From: JACMLD01 sp963705285
Lineage (GTDB): Bacteria > Bacteroidota > Bacteroidia > Chitinophagales > Chitinophagaceae
Direction of reading: 5' to 3'
Assembly: GCA_963705285.1 (NCBI GenBank)
Contig: OY970066.1
Location: 434,001-498,000, forward strand
DNA length: 64,000 bases
The notes below the pieces were generated by a model. The model worked only from the letters and a program-made list of their open reading frames with translations. It did no database searches and was not told the origin of the DNA. Position numbers and translations under genes: made by a program. Positions 34,747 through 45,433 of the stretch are shown piece by piece (positions within the stretch are counted from its first letter, which is position 1; every line of letters begins with the position of its first letter).

Positions 34747-34779
34747 AGAGGCTGTCTATCAAGACAGCCTCTTTTTTTG
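34747..34779 (+). terminator. Terminator of the first SusCD operon
   Basis: A perfect eleven-base stem AGAGGCTGTCT/AGACAGCCTCT (34747-34772), loop ATCA, then TTTTTTT. Confidence 0.9.
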
Positions 34780-35314
34780 TCGCACCATATTTTTATAACA
34801 AGACTATTCATGTATCGCTATGGCACAATTTAACTTGTTGAGCACAAAAATAAATTAGCGCGTCTAACATTTGCTACATCTATATTGCATGATTAATATT
34901 TTTTCTATCTCCCATTTTCTCAATTATCTATTAATCTCTTTTTAATCTTGTGCAAATTTTTCTACAGTTCATTGGTTGAATAATTTGAAAGACACATTAT
35001 AAAAAAATCCATCCAAATCTAATTTCAACCGCTTAACAAGCCAATAACATTTATTTTAAACGTGAAGGTTATCTAGTGGCTAAAAAAAAAGCAGCTTTTT
35101 CAAATTTGCATTTGTCATGCTATAAGCTAAAATAACTTTAAGATTTTTTTAGCAAGTATATGAAAAACTGTATGAATGCATCCCCGGCATATCATTCCAT
35201 TCAATCAACGAATACCCAGTTATTAAAGGCTGATTGCATTTGCCATGCATCGCTCAATTGTTTTTTTGCATGCTCCCTGATATAGATTAATTAATGAAAC
35301 CAAAAAAGTGAATT
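34780..35314. other. AT-rich gap before the second SusCD operon
   Basis: 535 bp without a supported gene. AT-rich, with ATTGTTTTTTTGCATGC about 60 bp before the SusC start as the only promoter-like spot. No shared block with the other two operons was seen. Confidence 0.5.
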
Positions 35315-38300
35315 ATGAAAAGACTGTACGGATTACTCTCTATGTTATTTATTTTTTCCATGCACTCAGTGATGGCCCAAAATGTTGAGGTGCGCGGAAA
35401 AGTGACCGATGCTACTGGTGCTGCTGTACCGGATGCATCGGTAAGTATAAAGGGAACTAAAACTGGTGTGCGCGCTACCAGCGAAGGCAACTTTACCATC
35501 AACGCAAAATCTGGCGCAACACTGGTAATTAGCGCCGTTGGATTTGAAGCCAAAGAAGTAACTGCTTCTGCCGGCGAAATAAATGTAACCCTAGGCCAGG
35601 ATGTAAGAGGTTTAAGTGAAGTAGTAGTTACTGCGCTAGGTATAAAGCGAGAAAAAAGACAACTGGCAACTGCTACACAAACAATCAATGCCGACCAGTT
35701 AAATAAGTCGGGCTCGGGAAATGCATTGAGCGAACTAAACGGAAAGGCGTCAGGCCTGACCATTATAAATAGCGGTGGAGAACCAGGTAGCGGTACTTAT
35801 ATGCGTCTGCGGGGTGTAACATCTATTACTGGTAATAACCAACCACTCATGGTAGTTGATGGCGTACCAATTGATAACTCAGTTAATAACTATGATGCCA
35901 CATCTGCAACACCCAATGTTTCTGGTGCCAGCAGTAACCTTACCGGTGGCGTACAACCAACCAACAGGGGCGTTGACCTTAACCCGAATGATATTGAATC
36001 CATCACGTTATTAAAAGGACCCGCCGCTACTGCTTTATATGGTATTCAGGCGGCCAGTGGTGCCATCATTATTACCACAAAAAAAGGAAATAGCGGTAAA
36101 CGCGGTACCAGCATCACATTCAATTCTTCATTAACATTTGACAGGGCCAGCCTTTTACCAGAGTTTCAAAAACAATATGCACAGGGAGGCAGTGGCGTGT
36201 ACCAGGGCCCAACCGGTGGCGGTGATAAACGAACTACCTGGGGACCGCGAATTGACACACTTTTTTGGGATGGCAATTCAAATATCTGGGATCCGCATGG
36301 CAATATTGTAGGTGCATCAAACCCTGCTAAAAAAATTCCGGTGTATGCATATGACCCGTATGAATTTTTTCAAACAGGTACTACTTACAACAATAATATT
36401 GCTTTATCTGGTGGTACGGCCAAATCTGGCTTTCGTGTTTCTTTAGGTAATATCAACCAGACTGGTATTATTCCTAAATCTAAATATGAGAAATATACTT
36501 TCAATGCCAGCGGGCAAACACAGATTACTGAGAAACTGAGCGTTTCCGCTGGTGTTACTTATATCAAATCTGCAAATGATAAAGTACAGCAAGGTTCAAA
36601 TACTTCCAGTATCATGCTGGGCCTGTTACGTACACCTACAACGTTTGATAACTCATATGGCCTTAGTGATGCGGCCAATAACCCCGCATCGTATATTCAA
36701 CAAAACGGTACTGGCCAGCAAAGAGATTACCGTGGCGGACCTGGTTATGATAATCCTTACTGGACGGTTAACAAAAATCCGTTTCATGAAGATTTGAATC
36801 GTGTATTTGGTTATGGACAGGCCAATTACCAGTTGTTTGATTGGATATCATTTACTTACCGCCTGGGTGGAGACGTGTACTCGCAGAATGCAAAAAATGC
36901 GTACGACATTTATTCAAATGCATTTCCTGCAGGTGCCATTCACCTGCTTAATTATAGTAACCAGCAATTCAATTCTGACTTTACTGTAAACATGAAGAAA
37001 ACATTCTCCAGTGATTTCTCCGGTTCTTTGCTGTTGGGTCATAACTATTTTACTTATCAGAACAGGGCAAGACTGGCACACGGATCGGGGTTTGTTTTAC
37101 CTGCATTTCTTGATATGTCTAATGCCACATCGTTTACCTCCAGCGAAGGCGAGCAAAGAAAACGCACCATGGCATTTTATGGGGAAGCCCATTTGGATTA
37201 CAAAGACATGTTATTCCTCACCTTATCAGGTAGAAGAGAAACCTCTTCAACACTGCCTGCACAGAACAATAGTTTTTTCTACCCATCAGCAAGTTTGGCT
37301 TATGAGTTCACCAAGATACCAGCATTGTCAGAAAGCAATGTGCTGAACTATGGTAAATTGAGGGTATCTGCAGCACAGGTAGGTAAAGATGCGCCTATAC
37401 AGGGATTGCAAACTTACTTTACCCAGGCCGTTATCACAGATGGTTTCACACCCGGTATTCAGTTTCCCATTAATGGTAATGCAGGCTATCAGTTGAGTTC
37501 TACTATAACTACCATTGGCAATCCAAACTTAAAAGCAGAAAAAACAAATTCATATGAACTGGGTGCCGATCTTGGTTTCTTCAAAAACAAGGTTACGTTA
37601 AACGCAACAGCGTATTACTCAAAATCAACCGACGTTATTCTGGTGGTGCCGATTGCTTACTCCACCGGCTTTGCTGCCCAGTTACTAAATGCAGCCACTA
37701 TTTCTAACAAAGGTTTAGAAATCACCATTGGTGCTACACCCTATAAAACAAACAACTTCAAATGGGATGTAAGTATTAACTGGTCTAAAAATAAAAACAA
37801 AGTGGTATCGCTGGCAAACGGTGTTCCCAAAGTGTTGATTGCCGGTTTCCAAAACGGAGAAGTAGATGCTATTGCAGGAAAGGCCTTTGGACAGATATAT
37901 GGAAGCGTTTACCAACGTTCAGATCCTAATGACATGAACAGTCCATTATTGATAAACGATACAAAGGGAGATCCCGGTTATGGTATGCCGATAGTGAGCA
38001 CCCAAAATGCTGCTGTTGGTGATGTTAACCCCGACTGGACAGGTGCTATTATCAACACCTTTACTTACAAACGCCTTTCGCTGGGCATACAGCTGGATGT
38101 GCGCCAGGGTGGCGATATCTGGAATGGAACAAGGGGTGCCATGTCTTACTTTGGTACTTCTAAAGAAACGGCTAACAGAGGACAGGCAGTTACTTTTCAG
38201 GGAGTGCTCGGTCACCTGGATGTAGATGGAAACGTTGTTCACTACGCAGACGACGGTGTTACAGAAATTGCAAAACCTGGCGGTGCCAACACTAATGCTA

Positions 38301-38614
38301 CCACTTACAGTCAGGATTACTGGCAAAATATAGGCAGCAGCTTTATTGGCCCTGCTGAAGCAAGTGTTGAAAAAGGCTCATTCGTTAGAATCAGGCAGAT
38401 GAGCTTAACATATGATTTCATGAAACCCGGTGGTAAGTCTGCCCTCTCAAATTTATCTGTAACCGTATTTGCCAACAACGCATTTATCTGGACAAAATAC
38501 AAAGGTGTAGATCCGGAAACAAGTCTTGCAGGACCGGTAAACGGCCAGGGTCTTGACTATTTCAACAACCCCGGCACCAGGAGCTATGGTATCCGACTAT
38601 CACTAGGCCTGTAA
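35315..38614 (+). CDS. SusC/RagA family TonB-linked outer-membrane protein, copy 2
   Basis: 1099 aa. Signal peptide (MKRLYGLLSMLFIFSMHSVM), beta domain VEVRGKVTDATGAAVPDAS, link EVVVTALGIKREKRQLATA, plug and barrel ending YGIRLSLGL. It is only distantly similar to copies 1 and 3: the linker and plug differ (TINADQLNKSGSGNALSEL), and the barrel is 40-50 residues longer. It pairs with the SusD encoded 30 bp downstream. Confidence 0.96.
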   Translation: MKRLYGLLSMLFIFSMHSVMAQNVEVRGKVTDATGAAVPDASVSIKGTKTGVRATSEGNFTINAKSGATLVISAVGFEAKEVTASAGEINVTLGQDVRGLSEVVVTALGIKREKRQLATATQTINADQLNKSGSGNALSELNGKASGLTIINSGGEPGSGTYMRLRGVTSITGNNQPLMVVDGVPIDNSVNNYDATSATPNVSGASSNLTGGVQPTNRGVDLNPNDIESITLLKGPAATALYGIQAASGAIIITTKKGNSGKRGTSITFNSSLTFDRASLLPEFQKQYAQGGSGVYQGPTGGGDKRTTWGPRIDTLFWDGNSNIWDPHGNIVGASNPAKKIPVYAYDPYEFFQTGTTYNNNIALSGGTAKSGFRVSLGNINQTGIIPKSKYEKYTFNASGQTQITEKLSVSAGVTYIKSANDKVQQGSNTSSIMLGLLRTPTTFDNSYGLSDAANNPASYIQQNGTGQQRDYRGGPGYDNPYWTVNKNPFHEDLNRVFGYGQANYQLFDWISFTYRLGGDVYSQNAKNAYDIYSNAFPAGAIHLLNYSNQQFNSDFTVNMKKTFSSDFSGSLLLGHNYFTYQNRARLAHGSGFVLPAFLDMSNATSFTSSEGEQRKRTMAFYGEAHLDYKDMLFLTLSGRRETSSTLPAQNNSFFYPSASLAYEFTKIPALSESNVLNYGKLRVSAAQVGKDAPIQGLQTYFTQAVITDGFTPGIQFPINGNAGYQLSSTITTIGNPNLKAEKTNSYELGADLGFFKNKVTLNATAYYSKSTDVILVVPIAYSTGFAAQLLNAATISNKGLEITIGATPYKTNNFKWDVSINWSKNKNKVVSLANGVPKVLIAGFQNGEVDAIAGKAFGQIYGSVYQRSDPNDMNSPLLINDTKGDPGYGMPIVSTQNAAVGDVNPDWTGAIINTFTYKRLSLGIQLDVRQGGDIWNGTRGAMSYFGTSKETANRGQAVTFQGVLGHLDVDGNVVHYADDGVTEIAKPGGANTNATTYSQDYWQNIGSSFIGPAEASVEKGSFVRIRQMSLTYDFMKPGGKSALSNLSVTVFANNAFIWTKYKGVDPETSLAGPVNGQGLDYFNNPGTRSYGIRLSLGL

Positions 38615-38644
38615 TTTATTTATTGAAAATTTGAAAATACCGAC

Positions 38645-40006
38645 ATGAAAAATTATAAGAATAAAATATTCATCTATATACTGATTGCAGGTATGGTACT
38701 GGGCTCATCCTGTAAAAAAACATTTTTTACAGATGTTAACATCAATACCAATTCACCAGACTCATCAAGCATCATTCCTTCGGTAATGTTATCTACCGTA
38801 GAAGGAACACTTGGCTATACACAAGGTGGAGACTTATCGCGTTTCACTTCATTGATAACCCAGCAAACGCAAGGTATTTCGCGGCAGGCAAAAGGGTACT
38901 ACATATATACTTTCACGTCTGTTGATTTTGACTCCCCCTGGGGTAATTTATATACCTCTGTAATGAAAAACAACCAGGTACTGATGCAAATATCTGATGC
39001 AAAGGGAGACAATGCGTATGGTGGTATTAGCCGGGTGTTAATGGCCTATACATTGCAAATGGCAGTAGATATGTGGGGCAGTATACCTTACTCGGATGCT
39101 TTCAAGGCCTCGGCAAACCTTCAGCCCAAATATGATAATGACAAGGCATTGTATGACACCATCAATAACATGCTCAATACCGCAATAACAAAACTTAGTG
39201 GTGCAACCGGACCAGACGAACCGGGTAGCGAAGATGTTATCTATGGTGGAGATTTAACCAAATGGATAAAATTTGCCCATGCCGTAAAAGCAAGATTGCT
39301 TATTCATCAAAGCAAGGGCAATGCTGCTATGGCCACCAATGCATTGGCAGAAATTGCCTTGTCGTTTACTTCTAACGATGACAATGCGGTATACATGTTC
39401 GGCAGTACTGAAACTTCATCCAATCCATGGTACCAGTTCAACCAGCAGAGAGCAGATATTAGTTTTGACGCAAGTCCGCTCGGATTAAAAATGCAAGCTG
39501 CCGATGATCCAAGGTATTTAATTTATACTGACCCAGGCTTTAACGATGTAAATGCTGTTGGAATGGGAGAATACTACGGAGACATCAGTGCACCGGTTGA
39601 ATTTATAACGTATGATGAACTGTTGTTTATGAAAGCCGAAGCCACGATAACTGCTGGTGGAGCAGTTGCTGCAGCACAGCCAATTTACCAAAATGCCATT
39701 ACTGCTAATATGCAAAAGTTGGGAGTAGGCGCGGGTGCCATTAATACGTATATCGCGGCGCACGGCAGTTTGCCTGCAACTGCTGCAGGTGCAATTGCGC
39801 AGATTGCTGCTGAAGAATACATTGCATTGTATCTGAACCCTGAGGCATTTACATTGTGGCGCCGCACTAATAGCCCTGCTTTAACACCTGTAACCGGTGC
39901 CAATGTGCCCAGAAGGTTTCTTTACCCGCAAACCGAGTATTCTTATAATAAGTCGAACGTTTCCACTTCAACCATTTTTTCACCAAAAGTTTTTTGGGAT
40001 AACTAG
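38645..40006 (+). CDS. SusD-like nutrient-binding lipoprotein, copy 2
   Basis: 453 aa. Lipobox GSSCKKTFF, then TDVNINTNSPDSSS, a start typical of the SusD_2 family. It is about 110 residues shorter than the SusD of operons 1 and 3 and lacks their cysteine/GRDHG insertion. C-terminus RRFLYPQTEYSYN and KVFWDN. Partner of the upstream SusC. No lipoprotein gene follows; the operon stops at a terminator after this gene. Confidence 0.92.
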   Translation: MKNYKNKIFIYILIAGMVLGSSCKKTFFTDVNINTNSPDSSSIIPSVMLSTVEGTLGYTQGGDLSRFTSLITQQTQGISRQAKGYYIYTFTSVDFDSPWGNLYTSVMKNNQVLMQISDAKGDNAYGGISRVLMAYTLQMAVDMWGSIPYSDAFKASANLQPKYDNDKALYDTINNMLNTAITKLSGATGPDEPGSEDVIYGGDLTKWIKFAHAVKARLLIHQSKGNAAMATNALAEIALSFTSNDDNAVYMFGSTETSSNPWYQFNQQRADISFDASPLGLKMQAADDPRYLIYTDPGFNDVNAVGMGEYYGDISAPVEFITYDELLFMKAEATITAGGAVAAAQPIYQNAITANMQKLGVGAGAINTYIAAHGSLPATAAGAIAQIAAEEYIALYLNPEAFTLWRRTNSPALTPVTGANVPRRFLYPQTEYSYNKSNVSTSTIFSPKVFWDN

Positions 40007-40028
40007 TTGGCGTTAGATTTTTAAACAT

Positions 40029-40066
40029 AAAGAGGTTGTCTCCAATACAGAGACAACCTCTTTTAC
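40029..40066 (+). terminator. Terminator of the second SusCD operon
   Basis: A fourteen-base perfect stem AAAGAGGTTGTCTC/GAGACAACCTCTTT (40029-40063) with a seven-base loop, then T-rich sequence. Confidence 0.88.
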
Positions 40067-40536
40067 TTTATAACCAACCATTACTAATTACAAACTACCT
40101 AAATTAATATAGTCCCGTTCTGTGCCGGCTTGTACACTTTTGAAGGTTGTACGAAAGAAATCCAAAAACAGGGGCTGTCCTCATGAGCAGCTATCTTATA
40201 ACTCAATGTCGCGCGGCTTTTGCTTTACCTTATAACTTCACCAATGAATCTTCTATCACCATCTATCTAATTTTGTTACACTAGATAAGTTAATGATTTG
40301 CTCTAATGGATTTAATAACTTATTAATGGAGTTTACCTGCTATTTTTCCCTTCTTTTACTTATTAAATAAACAGTCCGGGTAATTTATTAGTGCGCAAAT
40401 GCCTCCCTGGTTATTATTTTTTGTAGGACATATGTTTCTACAAATTAATTATCCCCAATCAACTTATCTAGTTTTTGGCCGTTCATCATTTTTAACTTAA
40501 ATTTAGTTTCTTCAAAACAAACAACTAGAAACTAAC
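40067..40536. other. AT-rich upstream region of the third SusCD operon
   Basis: 470 bp, no supported gene. Near the end it carries the block AATTATCC, TAGTTTTTG (40469-40477) and GTTCATC (40481-40487), matching the order and distance seen before the first susC gene. Everything else looks like plain AT-rich leader sequence. Confidence 0.5.
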
Positions 40537-43500
40537 ATGAGAAAACTACTAATTCTTTTAGTGGGAATGGTTGCGTTTATGCAGTCAGCCCGCTCCCAAA
40601 ATGTTGACATCTCAGGTAAGGTTGCCGATGATAAAGGCAATCCAGTAGCAAACGTTTCCATCCAGGAAAAAAGCTCCAAACGCGGTACCACCAGCGATGC
40701 CAATGGTCTCTTTAAATTATCCGTTAAACCAGGCGCTACACTCATATTCTCCAGCGTTGGGTTCGACAAACAACAAATCACCACAGACAAATCGTCTACC
40801 TCTCTCACCGTGGTGCTTACCGCCACCAACCTTGCCTTGAGCGAAGTGGTAGTAACGGCACTCGGTATTAAAAGAGAAAAGAAAGCCCTCGGTTATGCAG
40901 TAACCACCGTTGGCAACAAAGACCTGGAACTAAGACCAGAAGGCGATATTGGCCGCGTACTCAACGGCAAAGTTGCCGGCCTCAGTGTATTAAATACCAG
41001 TGGTATTTCTGGTAGCGGTACCAACATAAATATCCGTGGTGTAAGTACTATAACCGGTGGCGCAGCAACGCCTCTTTTTATTGTTGATGGCGTTCCGTTT
41101 GATGGTGGCAATAACGGCAACGATAATTTTCAATACGGAGGCGGCACCTCTTCGTCCAGCCGCTTTCTTGATCTGGATCCAAATAACATAGAAAGTGTAA
41201 ACGTGTTAAAAGGCTTAAGCGCTACTACGCTTTATGGCGAAGCTGCCCGAAATGGCGCTATACTTATTACTACCAAAAATGGCTCGGGTCGCAAGATTCC
41301 CAAAAAAATGGAAATCACCGCATCGCAATCCATCTTTGCTAATAAGGTTGCCAACCTGCCTGATTTCCAGGATAATTATGGCGGCGGCTTTGACCTGGTA
41401 CCTTCTGCAGCCTTTAGTAACTGGGGACCAAAATTTACCAATCCCCCATTGCAGGTAGCCTACTCCCCATCTCTGGCGGCAGCTTACCCAGACTTGTACG
41501 GCGCAGGTAAAACGCAGGATTACAAAGCTTATAATAATGTACCTGCATTTTTCAGAACAGGTATTGTAAGCACCAGCTCTATCAACGTGGCAGCATCTGG
41601 TACCAACTCTACTTTTAATGCCAATTATAGTTATATGGACGATCAGGGCTTTACGCCCAATAACAGGGTCTATAAAAATAATTTTGGCCTGGGCGGTACC
41701 GCCAAACTGGGTAATAATTTTTCTTTGAACGCTGTATTAAATTTTGCCATCACCGATTTTCAAACACCCGTAGTAGGTGCTAACGGCGGGGGTGGTGGAC
41801 CAGACGTTACTTCTGTATTTGGCTTTCTTATGTTTACCCCACGCAGCGTAAACTTAATGGGACTGCCTTATGAAAACCCGCTTACACACGGAAGTGTTTA
41901 TTACAGGGGCGGTAATGATATTGAAAACCCCAGGTGGACTGCCGCCAATGCATTATCTAAAGATGCTACCTACCGCAGTTTTGGTACGTTTGGTTTGAAA
42001 TATGATTTCATGAAAGGCCTCAGCGTGAGCTACCGTTTTGGCCTGGATATTTATAATGAAACACAAAAACTAAATATTAACAAAGGCGGCATCAGCGGAG
42101 GTGCCGGTTACGTAAACGGGTTATACAGAACCATCAATTCTACCAACCAGATTTTAAATCATACCCTGATAGCTAACTACGCAAAGGACTTCGGCAGCAA
42201 TTTAAATCTTACTGTTGATGCCGGTGCGGATGTAAGACAGGATAACTATTCGCAGAACGGATTAAAAAGTACGCAACAAATTGTATACGGCCTTTTTGAC
42301 CACAGCAATTTCATTAGCCATGATATCAGGAGCGAAGGTGGAGTAGACCTCGACTACCAAAGAGATAAAACCAGGGCGGGTGTTTTTGCCCAGGCAACCC
42401 TGGGTTACAAAGAATACGTTTATTTGAGTTTAAACGGCCGTAACGACTGGGTATCTACACTGGAAAAAAGTAACCGTACTTTATTCTATCCCGGTGCAAG
42501 TATTTCGTTTGTTCCTACCTCTGCTATTGAAAAATTCAAAGGCAGTTCTGTAGTAAATTATTTGAAACTGCGTGTTGGATATTCTACCAGTGCGCACTTT
42601 CCTGATCCATACAATACCCGTTCTTCTCTTGACCTTGCCACCAATGTATTTGTAGACAGAACTGGCAATGTCATCAACATTGGCGCCATTCCTAACCAGG
42701 TTCCTAATCCTGACCTGAAACCAGAGTTGATAAAAGAAGCTGAAGCCGGTATTGAGGGAACATTCTTTAACAGGCGCCTTACATTAGATGTGTCTGGCTA
42801 CTTCCGTACAGCCAGCAACCAGATTTTGAACAGAAACCTGGATGCATCAACAGGCTACCGGTTTACCACCATCAATGCAGGTTCTGTAGATAATAAAGGT
42901 GTGGAACTAGCATTGGGTTATAAAATAATCAGCAACAAAGACTGGACCTGGCAGATAGACGGAATCTATAGCATCAATAAAAGCAAGGTGCATGATTTGC
43001 CGGAAGATATCAAACAAATTCAGATTGCAGGTTATGGCGGTGGTGTAGGTACTTATGCTATCAACGATCAGCCGCTTGGCCTATTGCAGGGCAACTATGT
43101 ACAAAGAGATCCAAAAACGGGGTTGGGCATTGTAGATGCCAACGGTTATTTTCTTGCTTCTTCCGGCATTGGCGTTATTGGAGATCCCAACCCATTGTAT
43201 AAAGTAACCGGGGTTAATACGGTAACCTACAAATCGCTTTCTTTCCGCATGCAGTGGGATTATAGCCGCGGTGGCGATATGTGGTCTAATACTGTACGCA
43301 CCCTGCTTTCTCGTGGTATAACAAAAGATACCGATTTTGACAGGGCACTTCCTTATATCATTCCCAATACAGTTAAACAGGATGGTACTCCCAATGACAT
43401 ACAACAAAGCGTAGACAATATTTATTTCAATGCATATGGCTTTGGCCCTAATTCAATAACCGTATGGGATGCAACGGTAATCCGTTTGCGCGAAATTTCA

Positions 43501-43725
43501 TTGGCTTATGCACTGCCCGCCGCATGGTTAAGAAAAACACCATTTGGTGCTGCATCACTGAGCATATCTGCCAACAACCTCTGGTACCTGGCACCTAATT
43601 TTCCAAAATACACCCGCTTTGATCCGGAAAGCAACAGCCTTGGTGTAAGCAATGCCCGTGGTATCGATTTATTTGCCGGCCCTTCTTCACGCCGCATTGG
43701 TGCAAGTTTGAAGATTCAGTTCTAA
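40537..43725 (+). CDS. SusC/RagA family TonB-linked outer-membrane protein, copy 3
   Basis: 1062 aa. Signal peptide (MRKLLILLVGMVAFMQSARS), beta domain VDISGKVADDKGNPVANVS, link EVVVTALGIKREKKALGYA, plug, barrel ending ASLKIQF. Close relative of copy 1: shared stretches include GTTSDANGLFKL, RFLDLDPNNIESVN and KVTGVNTVTYKSLSFRMQW-like barrel segments. The two clearly derive from one ancestral operon. It pairs with the SusD encoded 12 bp downstream. Confidence 0.96.
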   Translation: MRKLLILLVGMVAFMQSARSQNVDISGKVADDKGNPVANVSIQEKSSKRGTTSDANGLFKLSVKPGATLIFSSVGFDKQQITTDKSSTSLTVVLTATNLALSEVVVTALGIKREKKALGYAVTTVGNKDLELRPEGDIGRVLNGKVAGLSVLNTSGISGSGTNINIRGVSTITGGAATPLFIVDGVPFDGGNNGNDNFQYGGGTSSSSRFLDLDPNNIESVNVLKGLSATTLYGEAARNGAILITTKNGSGRKIPKKMEITASQSIFANKVANLPDFQDNYGGGFDLVPSAAFSNWGPKFTNPPLQVAYSPSLAAAYPDLYGAGKTQDYKAYNNVPAFFRTGIVSTSSINVAASGTNSTFNANYSYMDDQGFTPNNRVYKNNFGLGGTAKLGNNFSLNAVLNFAITDFQTPVVGANGGGGGPDVTSVFGFLMFTPRSVNLMGLPYENPLTHGSVYYRGGNDIENPRWTAANALSKDATYRSFGTFGLKYDFMKGLSVSYRFGLDIYNETQKLNINKGGISGGAGYVNGLYRTINSTNQILNHTLIANYAKDFGSNLNLTVDAGADVRQDNYSQNGLKSTQQIVYGLFDHSNFISHDIRSEGGVDLDYQRDKTRAGVFAQATLGYKEYVYLSLNGRNDWVSTLEKSNRTLFYPGASISFVPTSAIEKFKGSSVVNYLKLRVGYSTSAHFPDPYNTRSSLDLATNVFVDRTGNVINIGAIPNQVPNPDLKPELIKEAEAGIEGTFFNRRLTLDVSGYFRTASNQILNRNLDASTGYRFTTINAGSVDNKGVELALGYKIISNKDWTWQIDGIYSINKSKVHDLPEDIKQIQIAGYGGGVGTYAINDQPLGLLQGNYVQRDPKTGLGIVDANGYFLASSGIGVIGDPNPLYKVTGVNTVTYKSLSFRMQWDYSRGGDMWSNTVRTLLSRGITKDTDFDRALPYIIPNTVKQDGTPNDIQQSVDNIYFNAYGFGPNSITVWDATVIRLREISLAYALPAAWLRKTPFGAASLSISANNLWYLAPNFPKYTRFDPESNSLGVSNARGIDLFAGPSSRRIGASLKIQF

Positions 43726-43737
43726 AAAAAACTAATT

Positions 43738-45423
43738 ATGAAAATGAAAAAAATATTGATACTGGTTGCCATTATTTCTTTGGTCGCCTGTAATAAACTA
43801 AATGATAAACTGGATTCGCAATTAAATAATCCCAGCGCTCCCACACCAGATGCAGCTGATATTGATCTCTATTTAAACAATCTTGAATTAGGATTGATAC
43901 AGTTTTACCAGCAGGCTTCTGATCTAACAGACCCGCTGATGCGCATGGAGACGATGTTTGGACCTACTTATTACAATGCCTATTCTGCCAATAGTTACGA
44001 CGGGTTGTGGAATACTGCTTACACAGGCATATTTAAAACCGCCAATACAATGATACCACTGGCGGCAGGTAAAAGCCAGTTTATTCATTCTGGTATTGCC
44101 AAAGTAATAAAGGCCTATACCATGATTACGCTGGTTGATCTTTTTGGCGACATTCCTTACACAGAAGCCAACCTGGGCGTTACCAACACCAATCCCAAAG
44201 TTGATAAGGGCCGATTGGTATATGATTCAGCCCTTGCATTGCTGGATGCAGGAATAGCAGATTTTGGCAAGACCGCCTCTTCTACCCCGGCCAGTGATTT
44301 GTACTACTCAGGCAGTAAAACCAAGTGGACCACGTTTGCAAAAACCATCAAACTAAAAGCGTATGTGCAAACAAGACTGGTAGACCAGGCGAATGCTACA
44401 GCTAAAATCAATGCGTTGCTAACAGACAATGATCTAATTGATACCCCGGCCGAAGATTTTGTTTTCAACTTTGGTACAAAAGATCAGGCACCCGATAGCA
44501 GGGCACCGCATTATGTTAGTAACTACGGCACTAATACCGGTACAGCAGATTACCTGGGCAATCATTTTATGTGGGCGCTTGTACAGGAAAAAGGAATCGT
44601 TGATCCGCGCGCCAGGTATTATATCTACCGCCAGATAGTAAACATCAACAGCGACAGCAGGCTGCCCGACCAAACCACTACACAGTTTGCACTGGCATGT
44701 TACTACCGTACTTCCCCTTATCCAAATGGATCACCTTATTGCATAGTGGGTACCGGATACTGGGGCAGGGATCATGGAAATAATGAAGGCACCGGGCCCG
44801 ATGGATTGCTTAAATCCACATGGGGCCTCTACCCCGTGGGTGGAGAATTTGATGCCGACCAAAATACATCTACCGGCCAGGGCTCTGGCCGCCAGTCAGG
44901 CGGTAAAGGCGCAGGCATTGCACCCATCTGGTTATCTTCCTATACTTTCTTTCTGAAAGCAGAAGCTGCATTAACACTGGGTACAACGGGTAGTGCAGAG
45001 GCATTCCTGCTGTCGGGTGTAAATGAATCCTTTAATAAGGTAAAAAACTTTGGTACAGCAATAGGCTATACATTGCCTACCACAGATACCAACAAAATAA
45101 TTACCACCTTCAAGCAGCAGCAATATGTAAATAAAGTGCAATCGCTTTACCAGGCTGCCGCCAGCACCAGCGACAAGTTAAACGTACTGATACGTGAATA
45201 TTACCTGGCCGCATGGGGCAACGGGCTTGAACCTTATAATAACTACCGCAGAACGGGTAAACCAGAGAACCTGCAACGTACATTGCTGCCTAATGAAGGC
45301 GATTTTATACGTTCGTTCTTTTACCCGTCTATCTATGTAGACTTCAACAAAAGTGCAGTACAGAAAACAGTTACTTCGGTTCAGGTATTCTGGGACACTA
45401 ACCCAAAAGATTTCATCCATTAA
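43738..45423 (+). CDS. SusD/RagB-like nutrient-binding lipoprotein, copy 3
   Basis: 561 aa, lipobox LVACNKLND. Same length class and C-terminal motifs as the first-operon SusD (FFYPSIYVDFN, VFWDTNP). The insertion region holds PYCIVGTGYWGRDHGNNEG, matching the first-operon YC...GRDHG motif, but without the CPCC cluster. Following block WGLYPVGGEFDADQ also matches. This marks a subfamily with a shared lid insertion, so the two importers may take related substrates. Confidence 0.92.
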   Translation: MKMKKILILVAIISLVACNKLNDKLDSQLNNPSAPTPDAADIDLYLNNLELGLIQFYQQASDLTDPLMRMETMFGPTYYNAYSANSYDGLWNTAYTGIFKTANTMIPLAAGKSQFIHSGIAKVIKAYTMITLVDLFGDIPYTEANLGVTNTNPKVDKGRLVYDSALALLDAGIADFGKTASSTPASDLYYSGSKTKWTTFAKTIKLKAYVQTRLVDQANATAKINALLTDNDLIDTPAEDFVFNFGTKDQAPDSRAPHYVSNYGTNTGTADYLGNHFMWALVQEKGIVDPRARYYIYRQIVNINSDSRLPDQTTTQFALACYYRTSPYPNGSPYCIVGTGYWGRDHGNNEGTGPDGLLKSTWGLYPVGGEFDADQNTSTGQGSGRQSGGKGAGIAPIWLSSYTFFLKAEAALTLGTTGSAEAFLLSGVNESFNKVKNFGTAIGYTLPTTDTNKIITTFKQQQYVNKVQSLYQAAASTSDKLNVLIREYYLAAWGNGLEPYNNYRRTGKPENLQRTLLPNEGDFIRSFFYPSIYVDFNKSAVQKTVTSVQVFWDTNPKDFIH

Positions 45424-45433
45424 AATTTAAACC

